Source: Planctomycetaceae bacterium
GTDB lineage: Bacteria; Planctomycetota; Planctomycetia; Pirellulales; Pirellulaceae
Assembly (NCBI GenBank): GCA_018660825.1
Contig: JABJJO010000062.1
Span: 1-64,000 of the forward strand
DNA: 64,000 nt
Direction: 5' to 3'
Below are positions 18,244 to 26,985 of this stretch, one piece after another. The notes beneath the pieces are model-generated. The model ran no database searches and was not told the origin of the DNA. It saw nothing but the letters and a program-made list of their open reading frames with translations. Both the position numbers and the translations under genes were made by a program. The stretch's first letter is position 1, and every line of letters begins with the position of its first letter.

Positions 18244-18969
18244 ATGGTTAAATTCGCTTTAAAGTGGTCGGCAAAACAAACGGTGATTAACACACTATGT
18301 GCATTTGTAGTCATAGGTACATGTGCGGTTTTTGTGATCGATTCCGACGCTCAGGAGTTCCGAAGTATTTTCAATGGCAAAGACCTATCAGGGTGGAAGG
18401 GTGACATGACACGGTGGTCGGTCAAAGATGGTGCGATTACCGGTACGACAACGAAGGAACGACCATTACCTCACAATCAATTTCTTATTTTGAACGATTC
18501 CGTATCAGATTTTGAGTTCAAAGCTGAATTTCGCTTGATTGGGGATAATAACTCCGGTGTTCAATATCGCAGCCAAGTGATTGAAGGCGCTGGCGATTTT
18601 CGAGTCAAAGGTTATCAGGCCGATATTCATGCAAAACCTTCCTACACGGGTATGCTATATGACGAAGGCGGGCGTGGCATCGTGGCACAACGTGGACAAC
18701 GGGTTGTCGTAAATGACCAGGGAGAAAAAAACGTCATAGCTGAGACGGATCCCGTTGTGAAAGAAGATCTTACTGCATGGAATACCATCGAGATTAGAGC
18801 TGTCGGAGATCGGCTAATTCATCTGATTAATGGGAAAGTCACCGTTGACATAACGGATCTAGATACTAAGAACAGAGAATTCAAAGGCCTTTTGGCGTTG
18901 CAAATACATGCGGGTGGTCCGATGGTGATTCAATTTCGAAAATTAAAGTTGCGCGACACGTCGAAGTAA
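18244..18969 (+). CDS. DUF1080 (3-keto-disaccharide hydrolase-type) secreted protein
   Basis: 241-residue protein with an N-terminal hydrophobic signal (residues 12-34, SDAQ) and one DUF1080 concanavalin-like beta-sandwich domain. Hallmarks are FRSIFNGKDLSGWKGD at the start, WSVKDGAITG, DFEFKAEFR, NNSGVQYRS and the final FKGLLALQIHAGGPMVIQFR. DUF1080 proteins are highly expanded in Planctomycetes; some are 3-keto-glycoside hydrolases, many are uncharacterised. Its position directly behind lutC suggests it ends the same transcript. A perfect AT-rich palindrome, GAATTTTAAAATTC (18975-18988), lies between it and the convergent kinase gene. Confidence 0.87.
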   Translation: MVKFALKWSAKQTVINTLCAFVVIGTCAVFVIDSDAQEFRSIFNGKDLSGWKGDMTRWSVKDGAITGTTTKERPLPHNQFLILNDSVSDFEFKAEFRLIGDNNSGVQYRSQVIEGAGDFRVKGYQADIHAKPSYTGMLYDEGGRGIVAQRGQRVVVNDQGEKNVIAETDPVVKEDLTAWNTIEIRAVGDRLIHLINGKVTVDITDLDTKNREFKGLLALQIHAGGPMVIQFRKLKLRDTSK

Positions 18970-19018
18970 TAGTCGAATTTTAAAATTCCGATATTCAAAA
19001 TAGGCTTAAAAGCGTTAC

Positions 19019-22000
19019 CTATTTCTTGCTTGTCCCCTTAGTGGCCAGTAATACTCTCGCTTCCGCTGCGGTTATTCCCAAACTCGTGTCGTTTGGTCGG
19101 ACGGATAACATGAGTTTAAAACGACGCAGGGTTGTCGCCGCGGTATGTTGGTGATGGGGATCGACGTTGTCCAACGCATCGGTTTTCTGGAGGGGAATAT
19201 TCCATGTTCGAAGGGATGCATCGGAGTGAAGTGTGTACAGTTGTTTTCTGGTGGCGTCCAACTCCATTGCGATGACAAGATGGTCGGAGCGCATAGGTAG
19301 GTGGCGAGGGTGCATCGACATGCAATCCCAAATGGTGGTTATTCGACGATCGGTTGTTGTTAAGACAGATTGACCGCCGCTTGAAAAACTCATGGACCTT
19401 ATAGAGATAGTGAGCGGTGACTGCACAGTAGTCGGAACCATGTCTTTATTAAGAAGTGTCAAGTGATTACTCGAGTGGTCTAATAGCATCGCTCCACTAG
19501 GGTGTACGCTAATGTTGCGTAATTTACTTCCGCTTGTTGGTGGTCTGAAACGCGTTATTCGTTTGCCTTTCGGCAATTGTCGATACTCATACACATATCC
19601 ATCGGACGTGACAACCACTAAAGAGTCGCTCGCATTGAACTGGAGCGCGACTGCTGGACTTGGCAGTTGAAAGACGGATATAGTTGCGGCGAGGTGTTCT
19701 GGGTCCTTGACGATATGCAGCGTTGATTTGGTGGTAAATGCCGCCATCGATGAGTTCGCATGTATCGCTAATGCAGTAATCGGCGTCCGGACTTCGGGCA
19801 ATATAGACTTAGTTTCACCAGTCTCTAAGTCGAATGTGAATCCACCCCCTGTTTGGGTTCCAACAATGAGTTGGTTAGGGGTGTTGGACAAGATCGCTGA
19901 GGTGACTTTTGAGCCAACCCTAAACGAAACTGGGGGTGTGGAGGCGGTTACCGGTTGAATAGAAATCGAGGTCGCGTTGGATTGTGGCGTTACCACGACA
20001 ATCGCGTCATCTTTAGCGTCACGAAGAACTGCGATGGGAATGCTAGGAATTTCGCGGATGCTCGGCGGTGTGCGTGGCCCAACGGATTGGGGCAGGAACA
20101 GCAGTTGGTAAGCTGTATCGTGGGGTTTTGGACTGACACACGCCATAGCGGTCGAACCGACGCCTCGCTCGCGTGGGAGCAAATTGGTTGAAAAGGAATT
20201 CGTCGTCGAGATATTTGACAACGAAACACCTTGATCCATAAGTGAATTGGCCAAACCGACCATGTCGTAAATATCGGTGGTGTCAATTTCCGGGATGGTG
20301 ATTGCTGTCACAAGGGAAAGGATTGCTTCGTTGAGGCGGTTGAGTTCGATGAAATGTTGAGCCCGCATTCGAAGTTGTTGCGCGTGTTCCCGCCGAATGA
20401 TTTGGGCTAATCGTTGCGATTCCCTTTTCAGGATTTCCGTCTCTTGAAGAGCTTCGACTGCCTCAATTTTAGATTTCATCGCACGGGCAGACGCTAAGGT
20501 GGCGTCCATTGCGGATTTTGTAGCCACCTCCAACTGAAAAGCGGCTTCAGTTCGAGCGGAATCTGCCAATGCGGCTTGCACGGTCGTTGATTTTTGTAGG
20601 TCAATCGCGATTTGTTGATTGCGTAATGCGGATTCCTGAGATTCTGCTTCTTCTTTGTGTTTAGTGGCGAGCTGGTCTCGGAGGAAAATCGCCTCCTGCG
20701 TTAGAACGCGGGAGCTCCCAAGTAACATGCGAGCTTGGTCATTAGATTTGTTAATGACTAAATTGGAAATGCTGAGTGATATTAGAGCGAGCGTCAGTAC
20801 TGCCGATGAAATTGAAATCAATACAGGATGTTTTCGAATCCAACGCGCGGAAGCCCGAAGTGCGGTGTCGGGGCACGCGGCGATCGGTTCATCAACCAAG
20901 AACGATTGGAGGTCAGCCAGCAACGATTCAACGTCTTGGTAACGATTTTCGGGTTTGGACTGCATTGCCCTATTAACCATCTCTACGAGTTGGATCGGTA
21001 TCGATGGTTCAATGTTGTTTACCGTCGGTATTTTCCCCGCGGCAATCGCCATAAACATTTGGGACAAAGGTGCTGACTGAGATGTGACGGTACGCGGCGG
21101 CCGCCCCGTCAAAATCGTAAATAACACCCCTCCAAGGGAATAAACGTCCGAGAGTTGCGTCACAGTATCCCTAGTAGCTTGTTCGGGGGACATGTAGTTG
21201 GGGGTCCCTTGGTACTCTCCATGCAAAGTCTGCCCTGGTTCGTGAAATTCTCGCGAATCGGGGTCATTAGTAGTAGTGGGTAGTTCCGCCATCGTTGCTG
21301 GGGTGGCGCCGAGGCCCCAGTCAATGACCATCACTTCGCCGTAGTTACCAATCGCTATATTTGAGGGCTTTAGGTCTCGATGGATGACTCCCCGATTGTG
21401 GGCATACGAGATGGCAAGACAGATGTTCGAGAAAATATCGAGTAACGGGCGTAACGACATTATTGTGTGCTGGGTGTTATCCCGATGGTATAGCGCGATG
21501 CTTTCTGTAAGGGTGTCGCCGTCGATGTGTTTCATGGTGTAAAAAGGGTTACCATCTTTGTTCCAAGATACTGCATAGACCGGAATTATATTGGGGTGTT
21601 CGAGTTGACCCGTAATTTGAGCTTCACGCAAAAACTGAGTCTCGTTGTGTGTCGAGGTTTCCGGGTTGTTGCCAGCGCTTTCGTATTCCTTCAGAACGAT
21701 TTGGCGGTCGAGCACGGGGTCGTTGGCGGACCAAATACTGGCATTGGGCGAGGTGTTGATAATCCGGGAAAGGTCAGGAATGCTCGTGGTTGAACGTTGT
21801 CCTACGGTTTGTTGTTTCGGGTGCGGAAGGGTGCGGTCAACGGTAGAGTTGTTGTCAAGTTGGTTTTTCCATGCGTCCGTGGAAGCTGGATCAATTGTTT
21901 TCACAAATCCATATTGTTCCAATAAATCGTTGATTATTTGACTGTCTACGCCCGTTTCGAGTGCGGAAAGGCGGAGCATCTCCTGCAGGGTGTCCGAAAT

Positions 22001-22135
22001 ATCGATAGTTGCCTGCATATCAACGCCATGATGGGGAAATAGAGCCAATAGTGACTGTAAGAAGGTCGACTTACTCGGATTTATGTCACGTGCCTGTAGT
22101 AAAGTACGGACTAATGGGGAGTCAATGCTAGTCAT
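19019..22135 (-). CDS. Serine/threonine protein kinase with TM, coiled coil and WD40-type propeller
   Basis: 1038-residue membrane protein. An N-terminal leader (1-120) precedes a kinase domain at about 122-415: VAIK-type lysine at VLKEY (K149), catalytic HRDLKPSN (252-259), IDWG in place of DFG as is common in this group, and GTPNYMSPEQ. A membrane segment lies at 437-460, an Ala/Glu-rich coiled coil at about 465-610, and WD40-like beta-propeller blades from about 640 to 1000. The glycine-rich loop is degenerate (RIINTSPNASIW near 124-135 has no glycines). The start overlaps the end of the upstream WD40 reading frame by 8 bases, so the two kinase genes form one unit. Confidence 0.85.
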   Translation of the reverse strand: MTSIDSPLVRTLLQARDINPSKSTFLQSLLALFPHHGVDMQATIDISDTLQEMLRLSALETGVDSQIINDLLEQYGFVKTIDPASTDAWKNQLDNNSTVDRTLPHPKQQTVGQRSTTSIPDLSRIINTSPNASIWSANDPVLDRQIVLKEYESAGNNPETSTHNETQFLREAQITGQLEHPNIIPVYAVSWNKDGNPFYTMKHIDGDTLTESIALYHRDNTQHTIMSLRPLLDIFSNICLAISYAHNRGVIHRDLKPSNIAIGNYGEVMVIDWGLGATPATMAELPTTTNDPDSREFHEPGQTLHGEYQGTPNYMSPEQATRDTVTQLSDVYSLGGVLFTILTGRPPRTVTSQSAPLSQMFMAIAAGKIPTVNNIEPSIPIQLVEMVNRAMQSKPENRYQDVESLLADLQSFLVDEPIAACPDTALRASARWIRKHPVLISISSAVLTLALISLSISNLVINKSNDQARMLLGSSRVLTQEAIFLRDQLATKHKEEAESQESALRNQQIAIDLQKSTTVQAALADSARTEAAFQLEVATKSAMDATLASARAMKSKIEAVEALQETEILKRESQRLAQIIRREHAQQLRMRAQHFIELNRLNEAILSLVTAITIPEIDTTDIYDMVGLANSLMDQGVSLSNISTTNSFSTNLLPRERGVGSTAMACVSPKPHDTAYQLLFLPQSVGPRTPPSIREIPSIPIAVLRDAKDDAIVVVTPQSNATSISIQPVTASTPPVSFRVGSKVTSAILSNTPNQLIVGTQTGGGFTFDLETGETKSILPEVRTPITALAIHANSSMAAFTTKSTLHIVKDPEHLAATISVFQLPSPAVALQFNASDSLVVVTSDGYVYEYRQLPKGKRITRFRPPTSGSKLRNISVHPSGAMLLDHSSNHLTLLNKDMVPTTVQSPLTISIRSMSFSSGGQSVLTTTDRRITTIWDCMSMHPRHLPMRSDHLVIAMELDATRKQLYTLHSDASLRTWNIPLQKTDALDNVDPHHQHTAATTLRRFKLMLSVRPNDTSLGITAAEARVLLATKGTSKK

Positions 22136-25100
22136 CGTCGCCTCCGTATAATGTTGCGTCTAATTTTAGCCGTCGCAATAAAATATCCAGCAGGCAGCGC
22201 TCATCCCAACTTTTACCCGGGTTTCCAGACTCCAACGCTGGTAACACTTCAATTTGTTGCTGGAATTGACTTATAATGTCGTCGGTAATTAGTTGTGGGG
22301 CCGTCCAGACACCAGCCATTTTGGCATAAATTTGAACTGGTAAACGCAAACCCGACTTAGGCAATTTGTCAAGAATGTTCGATACCTGCAGTTTGTCATT
22401 GCGAAAAATAGCGTAGGCAAGTTGACCGCGTAGTACCAATGGGTTGCTCGCAAGACGCGTGGGCAGTCGATCCAGTGATTTTTGTAACGACTCAATAGGA
22501 AAATTATGCCGTGCCAATGACAAACCGTTGAGTAAATACACAAAGTGCTGAGGAATACGGGGGTCCGCTCGCTTTAGCAGTTGCCGTAGCGATCGATTGT
22601 ACAGCGGTGAGTCCTCAATCCAAGCGGCCAAAACTACAGCTTGGTACGTTGCTTTTACAACGTCATCACTAAGTGACAGTAACCGGTTGATCGATTCGGT
22701 ATAATTTCCTGCGGAAACCAGTGCATAATTCAGTTCGGCAACCATTGTCATTTTGGCATCCGAATTCGAAGTTGGCGATAGTTTAGAAAGTTCCGACCGC
22801 AAATGGTCAATGTGGACGCCCCACTGTTGGGGTGATATTGAGGTGGAATACCGCCGCAACCAATTTAAAGCGTTGGCGGACTGTGGCGGATGAATGTTGT
22901 TGTTAGATAATATATTCGCAACGTCTTTGGGCGTTAATTGAACTATTTGATTCTTCGCGTTCACGCGTATTCCGCTCAACAAGTTGATGTCCACTGTCAG
23001 AGACGTAACGTCACTGTTTGGGGTATCAACGGTGTATTGGTATACACCGTTGTCAGTTGCGATGAGGACGAGCGGTCGCCTAGCGTTCGACAACAAAATT
23101 GCCTCTCGAATAACTGTCGGAGTGGTGATTGGGGGGCAGATTTGTTGCCCCGTCTGTGCGGATTGTATTGCGAATTTCGTGTCGTTGGCCCGTAGAATCC
23201 AATTAAGTTCCTCATTGTAGGACAAATGAAATGTTTGGAAATTTGAGAGATAGATAGGTTGGGTCCCTTCGGAGGGCAAGCCTATGATCGTGTCATCACG
23301 AGCCAACAACAAATCCAATTGACCCTGACTCACTATTTCGCGTGCTGCAAGGGGCGCCGGTTCAAACGATCTGAAAGTCAGGGAGTTAACGTTGATCCGC
23401 CACACATCCCCGCGGTTCGTGGTGACCAATAGATCTTTTGAGTCTGGGAGGAGAGAGTTTGCTACCGAAACGATATCAAAAGGGACAAGTGTACGTTTTA
23501 AAACGGTATTGTCGGAAATAGATACGGTCTGAAGGACGCTAGTACCGGCATCATCACTAGGCGAACCAATAGTAAGAAGGACGGAAGAGTTTTCAGTAAA
23601 ACGGACAAACCTAGCAGCAAGTCGATGCGCGGTAATGCGTATTTGTCGATTGTTGTCATTGAACTTTCCGACCGCGATTGTGCGGTCAAGACTACTCAGG
23701 GCATAATGGCCATCTGCTGCTATCGCAACGTCTTGGATTTCGCCGGCGAACTCAATACTTGATCCGTTGGTCCTTAACATTGAGGTTGTAATGGGGTGAG
23801 CTATTCTTCGCGTTATAACTAATCCATCGGCGGTGTGCCGAGACAAAACGACTTGGTTGATGGGAAGTTCAAAGTCTAGTTTCGTCCCAAGTTGGCTAAA
23901 ACGGGTTTCCGACGTTACTTCGGCCAACGTGGAATCGTTGGTTGTAAAAAGGACAGCTGATTGCGCTGCATTACGGCAAAGGAATGACGGATTGCTTCCC
24001 ACGGCTAGTTGTGTGGGAGCGAGGTTGTTTTGAGCAAGGTCCCATAAAACAACCTGTCCGCTCGTTGTGACTATCGTGACAAACTGATTATTTGTGGATA
24101 GGTGCGCGAAGGATATTGAGTCGAGATGTGAAACATTTTCGTAAATCATTTCGCGCCGAAAAAAATCGTAGATAGACAAGTGCCCGGATGCGGTGCCAAT
24201 TACCAATAACCGTCCGTCGTCGGAAAACGTTAGCGCGGTAATCCTCGAACCAAACGATAACGGTGAGATAAAGTTGCTGCCTGGCGCATTGAAAATCCTT
24301 ACGTCACCGTGGTTGGTGCCAATTGCAAACAATAACCCCGCGGGGTGATGCGCCGTTGTGTTAACCACTTGTATAGCTGATGGACTGGGACCACGAGCCA
24401 ACCGACGTTTGGTCAGAGGCATTGCTGAATCCCAAGAGAGGGAAAAACCGTTAAGCTCGGTTGTAACAAGCGTATTGTCAATTTTGGAAAACCGCACGTC
24501 GACCACTGCGGAGTTATGTTGCAGGGCAGTGGTTAATGGGGTGAGTGTGCTCAATTGCCAGAGGCGGGCTGTCATGTCAGTGCTGCCAGTAGCAACCATC
24601 GATAGGTTAGGAGAAAGGGAGATTGTGGTTATTGCAGTGCGGTGAGCGGCGATACTTTGCTGTGGCGTAATGTTTGGAAATGAATAGGTCTTGAGCAACC
24701 CTTTGTCGGTACCCAAAATAATCGTGTTGTTGGTAGCGGATAGCGTAACAACATCGACTGGCTTTGATAGCGTAAAACGTTCCAAGGTAGCGTCTGACAT
24801 TGAGACTAGGATGAGTTCCGTGGCGAGTGGCGTTGTGCTTGCTGTGCCGGCGATTATTAAGTATTGACCTTCAAGGGAAAATGATATTGCTGAGGTGGAA
24901 AGGTCGATGCTAAACGTAGGGTGCAGTTGTTGTAGGGTTTCCCCTTGGACTATTTGCACCGTCGTATTTTGGGGTAAAGCAAGCCGAGTCACCGTCGCTA
25001 AAGCGTGTGTCGCTTCCGAGTAACTCGTGAGGCAAGGGGCATTGGAAAATTGCCGATAAGCTGCCAACACTGGGATGTGGCTGCGAATCGCCATGATACG

Positions 25101-25310
25101 GGTATGATGTTCGGCTAGTATGGTCGGATCGCGGCCGATTGTTTGTGCATGGTCACGAGACAGACTGGCGGAAAAAAGTGCCCTTTGAAAATCGCCTGAA
25201 TCCGCGAATCGCATCGCGGCACTCGTATATCCATCTTCAATATCTAATTGGCGTTGAAAGGAGAGATGTTCGGTTCGCGCTCGACTCATGTCCAGTGATA
25301 CGCGGTTCAT
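22128..25310 (-). CDS. WD40-repeat and helical-repeat half of a frameshifted kinase gene
   Basis: 1060 residues read from an in-frame ATG at 25310, but that ATG is probably internal. The frame stays open upstream to about 25590 and encodes a coiled coil (for example QQAANNETRQQAIIDQQQ and LAEQGEREAQSQTAAAAN) that continues the kinase encoded immediately upstream in another frame. Propeller blades include AHRTAITTISLSPN, VATGSTDMTARLWQL and LTFSDDGRLLVIGTASG. The C-terminal 250 residues look like helical (TPR-like) repeats, for example SAGNYTESINRLLSLS. Role: sensor or scaffold part of a planctomycete STPK-WD40 protein. It may be inactive as a separate product, as nothing shows independent translation. 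Confidence 0.75.
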   Translation of the reverse strand: MNRVSLDMSRARTEHLSFQRQLDIEDGYTSAAMRFADSGDFQRALFSASLSRDHAQTIGRDPTILAEHHTRIMAIRSHIPVLAAYRQFSNAPCLTSYSEATHALATVTRLALPQNTTVQIVQGETLQQLHPTFSIDLSTSAISFSLEGQYLIIAGTASTTPLATELILVSMSDATLERFTLSKPVDVVTLSATNNTIILGTDKGLLKTYSFPNITPQQSIAAHRTAITTISLSPNLSMVATGSTDMTARLWQLSTLTPLTTALQHNSAVVDVRFSKIDNTLVTTELNGFSLSWDSAMPLTKRRLARGPSPSAIQVVNTTAHHPAGLLFAIGTNHGDVRIFNAPGSNFISPLSFGSRITALTFSDDGRLLVIGTASGHLSIYDFFRREMIYENVSHLDSISFAHLSTNNQFVTIVTTSGQVVLWDLAQNNLAPTQLAVGSNPSFLCRNAAQSAVLFTTNDSTLAEVTSETRFSQLGTKLDFELPINQVVLSRHTADGLVITRRIAHPITTSMLRTNGSSIEFAGEIQDVAIAADGHYALSSLDRTIAVGKFNDNNRQIRITAHRLAARFVRFTENSSVLLTIGSPSDDAGTSVLQTVSISDNTVLKRTLVPFDIVSVANSLLPDSKDLLVTTNRGDVWRINVNSLTFRSFEPAPLAAREIVSQGQLDLLLARDDTIIGLPSEGTQPIYLSNFQTFHLSYNEELNWILRANDTKFAIQSAQTGQQICPPITTPTVIREAILLSNARRPLVLIATDNGVYQYTVDTPNSDVTSLTVDINLLSGIRVNAKNQIVQLTPKDVANILSNNNIHPPQSANALNWLRRYSTSISPQQWGVHIDHLRSELSKLSPTSNSDAKMTMVAELNYALVSAGNYTESINRLLSLSDDVVKATYQAVVLAAWIEDSPLYNRSLRQLLKRADPRIPQHFVYLLNGLSLARHNFPIESLQKSLDRLPTRLASNPLVLRGQLAYAIFRNDKLQVSNILDKLPKSGLRLPVQIYAKMAGVWTAPQLITDDIISQFQQQIEVLPALESGNPGKSWDERCLLDILLRRLKLDATLYGGDDD

Positions 25311-25348
25311 ACTGGTCAGTTTGAATTGAGAATCCGCTGCTACGGTTG

Positions 25349-26878
25349 CTAAACGGGCGAGTCGCTGTTGTTCTGTGGCTTGCCTAGTGGCGTCCTCGGC
25401 GAGTCGGCGAGCGACTTGATGTTCGTTGGTGGCGTTGGCTGCCGCGGCAGTTTGAGATTGGGCCTCGCGCTCTCCCTGTTCGGCCAGTAAGCGGGCGTCA
25501 ATGGCATGGGTAATTGCGTTTGTAAGCGCAACTTGCTGCTGGTCAATGATAGCCTGTTGACGTGTTTCGTTGTTCGCGGCTTGCTGTAAAATAAACGCGA
25601 CGAATTTATGGACGAGTAGAACCCGACAGAAAGGATAGTCGCAATGGACAACAAAAATATTATTGTTAGTGTTGTCCGTCGGTGCCGTCTGATGTTGCGT
25701 GCAAATTTTCTAGCGATCCCGTCGGGTGCCGCGTGAACTCGCTCGTCATTACGCCACCGGTAAAGATCATCAATCAGATGTTGAACAGAAGAATATCGAT
25801 CGTCCGGAAGGGTAGCGAGGCACTTGTCACAAATGCTCGCAATCAAACTGGAGTTGCGGGGCGAGATTTTTACGGCGCGCGGTATGTTACCCTCGATGAC
25901 TGAATTGAGTAACGTTTGCAGCGAGTTCGGGTGTTGTTCGATCATCCGGGGAGGGCGATTAAACAGCATTTCAAAAAGAATAGCGCCCAAGCTGTATATG
26001 TCCGTAGCCGCGGTGAGGCCTTCTCTAACTCCTTGTGCTTGCTCTGGGGAAAAATAATTGGGCGTACCGGAAATGGATTCCTCGTGCAATCCCGGGGAAC
26101 CTCGGCTTTCTCCAAATCGGTGGGCTAACCCCCAATCCAGGACGGTGACCTCTCCGAACTGGCCAACTGCAATATTTTCAGGTTTAAGATCACAATGTGC
26201 GATTCCTTGACTATGGGCGTAAGAGACAGCGTTGCAGATGCCAACAAATTCTTCTACTAGCTTATGGAAATCCTGCGATCGAACGACCACGTGATCTTGT
26301 TGATGGAGAGTCTGGATGCGGTTTGTAAACGATTCCCCGCGTATGTAGCGCATCGTATAGAATGGCGCATTGTCATCGTCGCGATCCATCGAATATACGG
26401 GAACGATGTTGGGATGTTGAAGTTGGCCAGTAATTTGCGCTTCATGCACAAAACGGTCGCTAGTATCGGGGGTGGTTCCCAATTTAGGCAATAGTTGTTT
26501 TAAAACGACTTCCCGTCCCAAGTGCTCATCGTGTGCAATCCAAACTCGGCCGATTCCGCCGTCCGCTAGAAACCGTGTAATGTTGTGGGGGTCACCTGAC
26601 GACGGAGTTATTTCGGTTACTTTGACGACCGGTGGTGCAGTTGGTCCTAAGATGGATTCAGCTAAATCAAGTATGTCTTTGTGTAGTTCGTTGGGTAGAG
26701 GCGTTGTAAGTTGAAGCAAAAAATGTTCAACGGATAGCCTGTTGATCGGTACAGTTTTGTCGAATGGTTTCGGCACAAAACTATCGATGATTGTGAGTAT
26801 GTCCAATATTCCCCCGTCACTCGCTAAAGTTGCGGTGATTTGAGGTATCAGAAATTTTAAGGTAGGTCCTTTTTGCAT
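25349..26878 (-). CDS. Serine/threonine kinase and TM half of a frameshifted kinase-WD40 gene
   Basis: The kinase domain spans about residues 100-385: LADGGIGRVW P-loop (105-113), K127 in VVLKQL, catalytic loop HCDLKPEN (228-235, Cys replacing the Arg of HRD), VLDWGLA, and GTPNYFSPEQ. A membrane segment lies at about 402-421. After F430 (codon 25591-25589) the sequence stops resembling the family; its last 80 residues (YSKPRTTKHVN onward) are an out-of-frame reading of a coiled coil that is sensible in the frame of the WD40 half. Adding one T to the TTTT run restores RLFLQQAANNETR. The genuine product would be about 1590 residues. Start ATG 26878; no strong ribosome-binding site seen. Confidence 0.75.
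   Translation of the reverse strand: MQKGPTLKFLIPQITATLASDGGILDILTIIDSFVPKPFDKTVPINRLSVEHFLLQLTTPLPNELHKDILDLAESILGPTAPPVVKVTEITPSSGDPHNITRFLADGGIGRVWIAHDEHLGREVVLKQLLPKLGTTPDTSDRFVHEAQITGQLQHPNIVPVYSMDRDDDNAPFYTMRYIRGESFTNRIQTLHQQDHVVVRSQDFHKLVEEFVGICNAVSYAHSQGIAHCDLKPENIAVGQFGEVTVLDWGLAHRFGESRGSPGLHEESISGTPNYFSPEQAQGVREGLTAATDIYSLGAILFEMLFNRPPRMIEQHPNSLQTLLNSVIEGNIPRAVKISPRNSSLIASICDKCLATLPDDRYSSVQHLIDDLYRWRNDERVHAAPDGIARKFARNIRRHRRTTLTIIFLLSIATILSVGFYSSINSSRLFYSKPRTTKHVNRLSLTSSKLRLQTQLPMPLTPAYWPNRESARPNLKLPRQPTPPTNIKSLADSPRTPLGKPQNNSDSPV
25588..25591 (-). other. Apparent frameshift site in the kinase-WD40 gene
   Basis: On the minus strand the bases read CGT TTA TTT TAC; the TTTT run is at 25591-25588. 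Upstream codons are kinase/TM, while downstream the meaningful coiled-coil frame is -1 relative to it. One extra T in this run joins the two frames seamlessly. No X-XXY-YYZ slippery heptamer is visible, which argues for a one-base deletion or sequencing error rather than programmed frameshifting. Confidence 0.65.
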
Positions 26879-26985
26879 TGCCCGAAGTAAGGAGTTTAGT
26901 TGTTGTAATATATATACGGATGATATAAAAATGCGTAAAACAGTGAAATATTAGTTCGGTAATTATTTAAAGGATCATAGCTTTC

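Noticed and set aside
25588-25591. Programmed -1 ribosomal frameshift in the kinase gene.
   Set aside because: No slippery heptamer at CGT TTA TTT TAC and no clear downstream pseudoknot; a one-base deletion explains it more simply.
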